Shown here: positions 7,094-12,545 of the stretch, piece after piece
How positions within the stretch are numbered: the stretch's first letter is position 1
How the letters are laid out: every line of letters begins with the position of its first letter
Source: JAZDFH01 sp043808035
Lineage (GTDB): Bacteria; Patescibacteriota; Minisyncoccia; UBA6257; Colwellbacteraceae
Reading direction: 5' to 3'
NCBI GenBank assembly: GCA_043808035.1
Contig: JAZDFH010000035.1
Coordinates: 1 to 12,545, forward strand
DNA: 12,545 nt
Program-made: the position numbers and the translations under genes
Notes under the pieces: model-generated
The model's database searches: none
Seen by the model: only the letters and a program-made list of their open reading frames with translations
Told to the model about the DNA's origin: nothing

Positions 7094-7993
7094 TTACTCT
7101 ATGCCAAGAAGAGAGCGAGCATTTTTACTGATGGTAATAAATATAGAATATGCTGACTTTATATTATCGAAGCTTGTCATAATGATATCGCGAACAGAAA
7201 TTTCTTCTGGTGTTTCGCTATCTATTGCTATTACATCATTCCCTTCACTAGTCGTGGCTATGGTTTGTTGTTCCAATTTAATGGTTGTTGCCGTACTTGT
7301 TATTGCGGATGGTTCAGCGAACAAGATGTCCTTTGCTTGCTTATGTAATGATTCTGCCTTGATAATAAACGCATTTGCTGTGTTTAATGATTCATCGAAG
7401 GTTCCATACTCTATAAAGCTGTTTCTCTCTAATTTACGGATATCAGAAACTATTTTTCCAAATCTGACTTTTGCAATTTCGATGATGCTTTCGTCACGAG
7501 AAAGGAGAATAAAATCAACAATATGTTGCACATTTGGGTTGTGGATGGTTTCTCGATACGTTTTTATCTCTTGAGCAAGTGTTTTAATGTCTGCAATAGT
7601 TGCTAATTTGTCAGCTTTTTCGAGTTGTTGTTCATAGTATGCAATATAAGATTGAAGCATACCGGTAAATGCATTACGCATGCCACTTTCCTGGCTGTCT
7701 TTTTTGAATTCCGATAGTTTATTTAAACTATCTAACAGATTATTGGTTTCATCAATGGAAAGCGTGAGCGCTTCTTTGAGGACTTCTTTGCGGGCGACGA
7801 GTTCTTGCTCTTCTTTTTCTTTCGCAGGGAGCTTGTCGTTGTCTCTGATGGTTATAAGTGTATTGAGACTTGTTTCAACAGGAGTAACCGCTGTTTTAAT
7901 TTCACTGTCGGCAAAAACAGGCATTGGTGCCCATACGGTCATCATAAGAAGAAACATTATACAAATTGTAGATATTTTATATCGCATATTCAT
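7094..7993 (-). CDS. secreted, mostly helical protein of unknown function in a sigma-factor operon
   Basis: This 299-residue protein has a clear signal peptide: basic MNMRYK, a hydrophobic core to about residue 22, and a probable cleavage after VFA28. The mature part is rich in charged residues and long helices (about 45-165 with EKEEQELVARKEVLKEAL-like stretches), followed by a Ser/Thr-rich linker (about 228-262) and a C-terminal helical segment. No recognised domain or catalytic motif. Its ATG follows the stop codon of the upstream gene directly (TAA then ATG with no gap), which implies translational coupling. As the third gene after an ECF sigma factor and a likely anti-sigma factor, it may be an envelope partner or sensor of that system, but this is inference from position only. 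A second ATG two codons in is an alternative start. Confidence 0.8.
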   Translation of the reverse strand: MNMRYKISTICIMFLLMMTVWAPMPVFADSEIKTAVTPVETSLNTLITIRDNDKLPAKEKEEQELVARKEVLKEALTLSIDETNNLLDSLNKLSEFKKDSQESGMRNAFTGMLQSYIAYYEQQLEKADKLATIADIKTLAQEIKTYRETIHNPNVQHIVDFILLSRDESIIEIAKVRFGKIVSDIRKLERNSFIEYGTFDESLNTANAFIIKAESLHKQAKDILFAEPSAITSTATTIKLEQQTIATTSEGNDVIAIDSETPEEISVRDIIMTSFDNIKSAYSIFITISKNARSLLGIE

Positions 7994-8518
7994 TTAGAGA
8001 ATAACTTCATCGAGTAATGAATCGACGCTTGGATTTGATCCGGTCGATTGGTTTGTATTAATAACATTTTGCATTTCTTTTTCAATAAGAAGCGGGTTTG
8101 TATGATCCGGCCCATTTATTGCCGCTTCGTTGAGTGCGACAGAAGTTTTTTCTGCCACGTTATCAAAATATGCAGCCTCTTCTATATAAATATTGATTGA
8201 TTGGTTGATCCCTTCAGATTCAGAATTAAGCATTTTTGTATCGATACCTGACAGATTTGGTGCTGAAAGAGGATGAAAGATAGAAACTGTATTGCTTAGT
8301 ACAAGTATTAAAAAGAGTGCAACAATACCTATCGATATACCAAGTTGCATGCTTTGTGTCAAAACGGTACCAAAAAAACGGCGGTTCAGAACTTCTTTCT
8401 TGGGATATATCAAAAGAGCCATTCGTGATATGCGTACATATTCGGATGATGGCTGTATGTCGTGTAATTTTTGTAATTCTTTTATAACCTGCTCTTCACT
8501 CATGGTACATTTTTTCAA
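7994..8518 (-). CDS. single-pass membrane protein, probable anti-sigma factor
   Basis: This 174-residue protein has a cytoplasmic N-terminal part (about 1-55, helical, with EEQVIKELQKLHDI), one transmembrane helix (about 58-79) and an outer part of some 95 residues rich in Asn, Ser and Glu. That topology, directly after and overlapping an ECF sigma gene, is typical of membrane anti-sigma factors that hold the sigma factor inactive until an envelope signal arrives. The zinc-binding HxxxCxxC signature of ZAS-type anti-sigma factors is absent, so the family is not identified. Starting at 8518 it overlaps the sigma gene by 23 nt; the ATG at 8503, giving an 8-nt overlap (ATGAGTGA), is an equally plausible start. 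Neither has a clear ribosome-binding site. Confidence 0.7.
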   Translation of the reverse strand: MKKCTMSEEQVIKELQKLHDIQPSSEYVRISRMALLIYPKKEVLNRRFFGTVLTQSMQLGISIGIVALFLILVLSNTVSIFHPLSAPNLSGIDTKMLNSESEGINQSINIYIEEAAYFDNVAEKTSVALNEAAINGPDHTNPLLIEKEMQNVINTNQSTGSNPSVDSLLDEVIL

Positions 8519-9053
8519 GAATATCCCGAACTTGTTTTAATGCTCTGTGTTGAATAACTTTTGTCGCTCCTTCGCTTTTTTTAATAATTTCGGATGTTTC
8601 TTTAATCGACATCCCTTCAAGAAAACGCATAATGATGACATCTTGTTCTATTTCTTTAAGATTTCTGACGGCATCGAAAATGGCACGGTGTTGAAGGTTA
8701 ATGTCAGCTGTTCTTTCAATAGAATCAGTATCTTTCGGATGGAAATTTAAAGGGAGAAGATCTTCATCGAGACTGACATCACCTGTTTTTGATTTTCTAT
8801 AGTAATCGGTAATAACGTTTCGTGCGATTCTGTATAACCAACTTCCGAATGAATGTCCTTGAAAAGTATAATCATTTATATTTTTCCAGGCATTTAGAAA
8901 CGCTTGGTGGGTGATGTCTTCCGCTTCCTCACGATGGGAAACTTTGACCCGGACGAACCGATAAATTTTTGGAAGGTACTGATCATAGAGCATCCCAAAA
9001 GCTTCCGACTCACCCTTTTGCGCTTTTTTAATTAAAATTTGTTCGTCCTCCAT
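8496..9053 (-). CDS. ECF-type RNA polymerase sigma factor
   Basis: This 185-residue sigma-70 family protein contains only the two domains of extracytoplasmic-function sigma factors. Sigma-2 covers about 15-90 (YDQYLPKIYRFVRVKV; EAEDITHQAFLNAWKNI for core binding; FGSWLYRIARNVITDYYRK for -10 recognition). Sigma-4 covers about 125-180 (LKEIEQDVIIMRFLEGMSIKE and the helix-turn-helix KSEGATKVIQHRALKQVR). It would direct RNA polymerase to a specific regulon. The ATG at 9053 gives the standard N-terminus; an in-frame TTG at 9062 would add three residues. The bases leading into the ATG, TTGTATATTATG, are identical to those at the rny start. The gene heads a three-gene unit with a likely membrane anti-sigma factor and a secreted protein. 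Confidence 0.92.
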   Translation of the reverse strand: MEDEQILIKKAQKGESEAFGMLYDQYLPKIYRFVRVKVSHREEAEDITHQAFLNAWKNINDYTFQGHSFGSWLYRIARNVITDYYRKSKTGDVSLDEDLLPLNFHPKDTDSIERTADINLQHRAIFDAVRNLKEIEQDVIIMRFLEGMSIKETSEIIKKSEGATKVIQHRALKQVRDILEKMYHE

Positions 9054-9268
9054 AATATACAACGAAAAAATATTCGTTTAGTTACGTCCAAATACTTTTG
9101 CTAGTATATATTGTTGATTTGCGATACCCATAAAAGATAAAAAAACAGTTCCCTGTGAAGGGGAGAAAAGATGCCTGATATGATTCGTAGAGTAGATATT
9201 CATTATCTGCTCGATTGTAGCAGACTTTTGGCAAAAAAGAAACGTATAAGAGTATGGTGGTAGAAAAC
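9054..9268. other. intergenic region upstream of the sigma-factor unit
   Basis: No gene is visible. On the minus strand there is a GGGAACT motif (9153-9147), which resembles the -35 signal of many ECF promoters, followed 19 nt later by GTATCG; a TATACT box (9108-9103) without a convincing -35; and a TACAAT box (9219-9214) inside a 6-bp inverted repeat TCTGCT/AGCAGA (9206-9211 and 9219-9224). One of these probably drives the sigma unit, but the sequence does not decide which. Confidence 0.35.
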
Positions 9269-9295
9269 AAAAAACCCGTCGGAGACGGGTTTTTT
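9269..9295 (-). terminator. rho-independent terminator of the argHG operon
   Basis: A perfect 12-bp stem (9269-9280 with 9284-9295, core CCCGTC/GACGGG) closes on a GGA loop and has six T residues on each strand. It lies 24 nt after the argG stop codon on the minus strand and separates the arginine operon from the sigma-factor unit downstream. Confidence 0.9.
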
Positions 9296-9319
9296 GGTGT
9301 CGTAATGCCACAAATGATA

Positions 9320-10606
9320 CTATTTTTTAGTGGAATGTTTAACTTGATGAGCAGTCTTCATGCCAAGCCCATAAATTTCGATAAACCCGGCACTCGAATT
9401 TTGATTGAATTTTGCATTCCGTTCAAATGTTGCTAAATCTTTATCGAAGAGCGAATTTGGACTTTCGATTGCAACAACTTCAGCCTTCCCTTTATATAAA
9501 CTGATAGTCACTTTCCCTGTCACTTTTTGATTCATATCTTCGATATAGGCATTAAGATGATCCATGGTCGGTTCAAGCCATTTTGCGCTATAGCACATAT
9601 ATGCCCATTTTGAATCAATAATTTCTTTAAAAGCATTTTCTTCTTGAGTTGATACTAATTTTTCAAGATTATAATGTGCCATGATAATCACATGGGCGGC
9701 AGGGGATTCGTATACTCCTCTTACCTTTAGTCCGACTAATCTATCTTCTACGAGGATAGTATATCCAACACCATGTTTACCAACTATCGGATTGAGTTTC
9801 ATGATGAGTTCCGAAAGTTTCATCTTTTCTCCATTTAAGTGGGTCGGAATTCCTTTATCGAATATGAGTTCGATGTATTCTTTTTTATCAGGCGCTTTTT
9901 CGGGCAACGTGCAAGATCGTAATATTCTCTCAATTTTCGGTTCAAGTTTCGGATCTTCGATTTCACCTCCTTCCCAGGTAACGCCCCACATATTATCGTC
10001 ATCGCTATAGGGACATTGTTGAGATTTATCGAGTGATTCAGGAACGGGAATATTATGCTGCCGTGCATATTTGATCTCTTCTTCTCTGCCCATACCCCAT
10101 TCTCTGACAGGTGCGATGATCTTGATATCGGGATTATAACAAAGCGCACTTGATTCAATCCTGACCTGATCATTTCCTTTTCCCGTACATCCATGTGCGA
10201 TTGTGTCCGCGCCTTCTTTTTTTGCTATTTCTACGGCTTTTTTTGCCAACAACGGTCTACCGAGAGGAGTACTGAGATGATATCCTCCTTGGTATGATGC
10301 ATTCGCTTTGATAGCTTTTGCGATGTATTCATCGGCAAATTCATCTTTACAGTCGAGGACATAGGTGTTTTTTGCTCCCAATTTGATAGCTTTTTCTTTT
10401 GCGTTTGGGAGTCCGCCAAGTTGTTGCCCGAGATCTATGGTGAGAGCAATTAATTCGCACTGATATTCTTCTTGTATCCATTTCAACATACAAGACGTAT
10501 CCAACCCTCCGGAGTATAGGAGAACCACTTTTTTGATTTCTCCTTTATGTCCCTCGTGTGATGCAACTTTGATATAATTTGTTTTTTTGAATATTTCTTC
10601 AGCCAT
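9320..10606 (-). CDS. argG: argininosuccinate synthase
   Basis: This enzyme joins citrulline and aspartate, using ATP (to AMP and pyrophosphate), to make argininosuccinate, the penultimate arginine-pathway step. Diagnostic motifs are the N-type ATP pyrophosphatase loop YSGGLDTS (31-38), HGCTGKGNDQVR (138-149), the LGRPLLAKKAVEIA segment (115-128) and DDNMWGVTWEGGEIEDP (203-219). At 428 residues it is slightly longer than the usual 400, mostly because about 25 residues precede the first beta strand (KKVVLLYSGG) where about eight are normal. The ATG at 10606 lies two nt after the argH stop, so the genes are coupled; no separate ribosome-binding site is visible. It is the last gene of the argHG operon. 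Active-site residues appear intact. Confidence 0.96.
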   Translation of the reverse strand: MAEEIFKKTNYIKVASHEGHKGEIKKVVLLYSGGLDTSCMLKWIQEEYQCELIALTIDLGQQLGGLPNAKEKAIKLGAKNTYVLDCKDEFADEYIAKAIKANASYQGGYHLSTPLGRPLLAKKAVEIAKKEGADTIAHGCTGKGNDQVRIESSALCYNPDIKIIAPVREWGMGREEEIKYARQHNIPVPESLDKSQQCPYSDDDNMWGVTWEGGEIEDPKLEPKIERILRSCTLPEKAPDKKEYIELIFDKGIPTHLNGEKMKLSELIMKLNPIVGKHGVGYTILVEDRLVGLKVRGVYESPAAHVIIMAHYNLEKLVSTQEENAFKEIIDSKWAYMCYSAKWLEPTMDHLNAYIEDMNQKVTGKVTISLYKGKAEVVAIESPNSLFDKDLATFERNAKFNQNSSAGFIEIYGLGMKTAHQVKHSTKK

Positions 10607-10608
10607 GA

Positions 10609-12117
10609 TTATTTTATTATTATTTGTATTTCTTTATGTAATATTTTTTGACCTTTTTCGATCTTTTCTTTTTTCGTGTTGATCGACCTTCTCTGTTTTT
10701 GTTTTTGTTGTATGAGTTTTCGTTCCATGGTTGTTATGCTTTTTTGACCGGGCCCGCCGTATGATGTTATATGCCGAACGATCCATTGAGGATCCTGACA
10801 TTGTCGAACTGTTTTTTCGTCGATTTGGATTGCAATCTTTTCTTCTTGGAATATATGGATAAGTGCATCGTAAGACACAACATCTTCTCCTGGTGACTGT
10901 TTAATCGCTTTTTCAATGATCATCTTAGCTTCTCTGAAAGGGATGTTATATGTTTGCGTGATATATTCCAATAAACTGGTTGCGCCAATAAAGTTTTTCT
11001 CCGCCCACAAGGCCATTCTTTCTTTATTGATATGGAGCGTTTCGATCAGTCCTTTCATCACGATCGGAGCAGGTGAACATTCGCGAATGATATCCATAAT
11101 AAAATATTTTGACCATTGAGAGTCGCGATTATATCCAATAAAATTAGCTTTTCCGAGCCCAAGGAGACTTTGCACGATGCCGGAAGCGAGGCCGCTCTTT
11201 GCTTTTACGACTTCAAGGATATCGGGATTCTTTTTTTGCGGCATGATGGAGCTCCCTGTTGAGTATTGATCATCCAGTTTAACAAACCCAAATTCGTTTG
11301 TTGAAAAAATAATAAGAGTTTGCGCTATGAGGGAGAGGTGATTCATAAGCATTGTGATCGCAAAAGCGAAATCAGCTTCAGCTTCCCATCTATTCGTGAT
11401 GACGTCTAACGAATTTGTTTCAGGAACAGCGAACCCGAAAAATTGCGTTGTTAGCTTTTGATCTATATGGAAAGTAGTACCATATGCCGTTATGGCTCCG
11501 AGGGGATTTGTGTCATATAAGGAAAGCCAGTTTAAAAAGCGTTCGTTATCACGTATAAGCATCGATGCGAAGGCGAGTAAAATATGCCCGAATGTCGTTG
11601 GCGTGGCATGTTGGTGGTGAGTGAATCCGGGGATAATATAGTCTTTATATGTATGGCCGTCTATAAGGAGAGCTTCGATTAGAGTCAGGTTATTTTCTAA
11701 GAACGTAAATACATGATCACGTAGATAGAGACGAGTATCAAGATTGCTTTGGTCGTTACGAGAACGAGCGGTATGTAATTTACCGATGCTTTCGATACCA
11801 TATCGTTCGGTAAGCCATGACTCGATATTTGTATGGACATCTTCTTTTGAAGGATCAAGTGTGAATTGATTCTTTTGTGCCAAATTTTCTATCTCGTTTA
11901 AACCTTTTAGTATCTTTTGAGCGTCTTTTTTTTGTATAAGCCCCTGTTTATATAACATGACGCAATGAGCCTTGTTTCCCCAAATATCATATGGAAGTAA
12001 ATTAATATCAGCCGAACCGATTGGGGTGATATCTCTTCCCGCTGTAAACGCAATGGTCGAATCCAGCGGAGATGCATCGAAAGCTGACCCCCATAATTTT
12101 TTTGTTTTCTTTTTCAT
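10609..12117 (-). CDS. argH: argininosuccinate lyase
   Basis: This enzyme of the fumarase/aspartase superfamily splits argininosuccinate into arginine and fumarate. Numbering from the ATG at 12117 (502 aa): TARSRNDQ (116-123), GFTHHQHATPTTFGH with the conserved His167 (164-178), and the superfamily signature GSSIMPQKKNP (288-298) with the catalytic serine. The frame is open upstream to 12159, but that stretch lies inside the T-box terminator, so the ATG at 12117 (MKKKTKKLWG, the LWG being the family N-terminus) is the start. It is about 45 residues longer than a typical 457-residue ArgH, mainly through a Lys-rich helical tail after the conserved SYGG segment. No Shine-Dalgarno sequence precedes the start. 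It is the first gene of the operon and argG follows after two nt. Confidence 0.95.
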   Translation of the reverse strand: MKKKTKKLWGSAFDASPLDSTIAFTAGRDITPIGSADINLLPYDIWGNKAHCVMLYKQGLIQKKDAQKILKGLNEIENLAQKNQFTLDPSKEDVHTNIESWLTERYGIESIGKLHTARSRNDQSNLDTRLYLRDHVFTFLENNLTLIEALLIDGHTYKDYIIPGFTHHQHATPTTFGHILLAFASMLIRDNERFLNWLSLYDTNPLGAITAYGTTFHIDQKLTTQFFGFAVPETNSLDVITNRWEAEADFAFAITMLMNHLSLIAQTLIIFSTNEFGFVKLDDQYSTGSSIMPQKKNPDILEVVKAKSGLASGIVQSLLGLGKANFIGYNRDSQWSKYFIMDIIRECSPAPIVMKGLIETLHINKERMALWAEKNFIGATSLLEYITQTYNIPFREAKMIIEKAIKQSPGEDVVSYDALIHIFQEEKIAIQIDEKTVRQCQDPQWIVRHITSYGGPGQKSITTMERKLIQQKQKQRRSINTKKEKIEKGQKILHKEIQIIIK

Positions 12118-12139
12118 GGTTATTGATTTTAAAACTAAA

Positions 12140-12184
12140 AACGCCCCTTCGATTTCCAAAATATTCAGAAATCGAAGGGGCGTT
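12140..12184 (-). terminator. T-box-controlled rho-independent terminator
   Basis: A perfect 17-bp stem (12168-12184 with 12140-12156) with an 11-nt loop is followed on the minus strand by a T-rich stretch. Its 5' arm begins AACGCCCCTT, exactly the bases that also form the 3' side of the antiterminator, so the two structures exclude each other. It lies 23 nt before the argH start codon. Confidence 0.92.
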
Positions 12185-12306
12185 TTTTTCTTTAACGCGG
12201 TACCACCCTTGTTCCTCTCGATAGTTACCTATAGAGGGCTTGTTGACTCTTTAAAAAAGTCATTGGTTATTACGGAGACCCATTTCCGTCTGTCATTTTA
12301 ACAGCT

Positions 12307-12355
12307 GCGTTGTCGAATTATTTCGACATCCTAAGGCGCGAACTTAGTCAAACGC
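12307..12355 (-). promoter_or_regulatory. compact Stem I with candidate CGC (Arg) specifier
   Basis: On the minus strand GCGUU (12355-12351) pairs with AACGC (12311-12307). Inside lie two hairpins: CUAAG-UUCGCGC-CUUAG (12347-12331) and GUCGAA-AUAA-UUCGAC (12327-12312). The 7-nt loop of the first hairpin contains the arginine codon CGC at 12340-12338. This three-way arrangement of about 49 nt is much shorter than the usual Stem I of about 100 nt, and lacks a recognisable distal double T-loop. Other triplets in the loop (UUC, Phe; GCG, Ala) cannot be excluded. Confidence 0.6.
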
Positions 12356-12377
12356 TTTATAATTTTTAATACATTTT

Positions 12378-12406
12378 ACAATACCACAAAAGGGGGTATG
12401 GGGCAA
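12378..12406 (-). promoter_or_regulatory. promoter of the T-box-argHG operon
   Basis: On the minus strand TTGCCC (12406-12401) and TATTGT (12383-12378) are 17 nt apart, and the -10 box is preceded by TGG, forming an extended -10 element. Transcription would start near 12371, just ahead of Stem I, giving a leader of about 254 nt before argH. Confidence 0.65.
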
Positions 12407-12460
12407 GTTTTAGTCTTGTCCAACACACAAGTAGCCTGAAATAAAAACCCATTCCAACAC

Positions 12461-12485
12461 AAAAAGGAGCTGAAAGCTCCTTTTT
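12461..12485. terminator. bidirectional rho-independent terminator
   Basis: An 11-bp perfect stem (AAAAAGGAGCT at 12461-12471 with AGCTCCTTTTT at 12475-12485) closes on a GAA loop, with T tracts on both strands. It isolates the argHG promoter from whatever lies beyond the right edge; a gene ending just outside the window is likely. Confidence 0.85.
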
Positions 12486-12490
12486 GCTGG

Positions 12491-12541
12491 GTGATTATCA
12501 TACCATGAGTATTAATGACAATAACAATGAACGATAATCAC
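12491..12541. repeat. 9-bp inverted repeat at the window edge
   Basis: GTGATTATC (12491-12499) and GATAATCAC (12533-12541) are perfect inverted copies separated by 33 AT-rich bases. They could form a hairpin or flank a regulatory site. On the minus strand TTGTCA and GATAAT within it are 16 nt apart, resembling a promoter that would run straight into the adjacent terminator. The purpose is unknown, and the region is cut by the window end. Confidence 0.35.
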
Positions 12542-12545
12542 ATTA

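Larger units (their letters stand above)
12140..12371 (-). promoter_or_regulatory. T-box riboswitch controlling argHG (probable tRNA-Arg sensor)
   Basis: The minus-strand leader carries the T-box core AAGGGTGGTACCGCGTT (12210-12194). Its UGGU can pair with the ACCA end of an uncharged tRNA (discriminator A). The antiterminator is complete: AAGGG, the 7-nt bulge UGGUACC, GCGUU, a loop of nine purines, then AACGC and CCCUU. The competing terminator uses the same AACGCCCCUU. Just upstream is Stem III, CCTCT-ATAG-GTAA-CTAT-(CG)-AGAGG (12237-12214). Further 5' are several small hairpins (12306-12292, 12290-12273, 12260-12242) in the Stem II region and a compact Stem I (12355-12307). In this class, uncharged tRNA stabilises the antiterminator and allows transcription of the operon. 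The arginine specificity comes from the downstream genes and a CGC codon in Stem I. The T-box assignment is very strong; the amino acid is inferred. Confidence 0.93.

Noticed and set aside
6900..7574. Plus-strand 224-codon open frame as one gene
   Set aside because: Only its first part (to about 7070) looks like protein-family sequence; the rest is the antisense of the well-supported secreted-protein gene at 7094-7993.
9206..9240. Minus-strand TTGCCA (9234-9229) and TACAAT (9219-9214) as one promoter for the sigma unit
   Set aside because: The two boxes are only 9 nt apart, and no better -35 sits at 16-18 nt.
12118..12159. N-terminal extension of ArgH from a TTG at 12159
   Set aside because: These codons fall within the T-box terminator stem-loop and are not protein-like for the family; ATG 12117 gives the expected N-terminus.
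12505..12537. Ten-codon Asn-rich open frame
   Set aside because: It lies inside the edge inverted repeat, has no ribosome-binding site and is too short to judge.

Overview
The window reads as an ordinary bacterial chromosome segment, AT-rich and tightly packed, with a standard genetic code (TGA is used as a stop and Trp is encoded by TGG). My best guess is a Candidate Phyla Radiation (Patescibacteria/Parcubacteria-like) genome. The reasons are the small set of housekeeping genes, an RNase Y gene followed by a lone HU gene, an orphan polytopic membrane protein, very few Shine-Dalgarno sequences, and CPR-like short secreted and membrane proteins of unknown function. This placement is inference; no marker gene settles it.

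Left half (1-6810, plus strand): a membrane-anchored HtrA/DegQ-type serine protease whose N-terminal anchor is in frame but has no normal start codon; a ClpB-type AAA+ disaggregase; an 8-9 TM protein of unknown function that starts inside the clpB end; RNase Y (rny) with its own good promoter; and a small HU nucleoid protein ending at a strong hairpin terminator. HtrA and ClpB form a protein quality-control pair; RNase Y handles mRNA decay.

Centre (6810-7093): the gap between two convergent transcription units holds a transcription terminator and what looks like the decayed C-terminal third of an IS200/IS605-type Y1 transposase, bracketed by two inverted, near-identical palindromic hairpins.

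Right half (7094-12545, minus strand): an ECF sigma factor gene, an overlapping single-pass membrane protein (probable anti-sigma factor), and a directly abutting secreted helical protein form a three-gene unit. Upstream of it lies argH-argG, separated by 2 nt and ended by a perfect terminator. The argHG operon is preceded by a promoter and a complete T-box riboswitch: a short Stem I with a CGC (Arg) codon in its loop, Stem III, the T-box core, and mutually exclusive antiterminator and terminator stems. The operon is therefore probably induced when tRNA-Arg is uncharged. ArgG and ArgH together would turn citrulline plus aspartate into arginine plus fumarate.

The most interesting items are the T-box with its compact, non-canonical Stem I in front of argHG, the ClpB with a full middle domain plus a ClpC-like VGF (ClpP-docking) loop, the transposase remnant with inverted palindromes, and the disrupted start of htrA.
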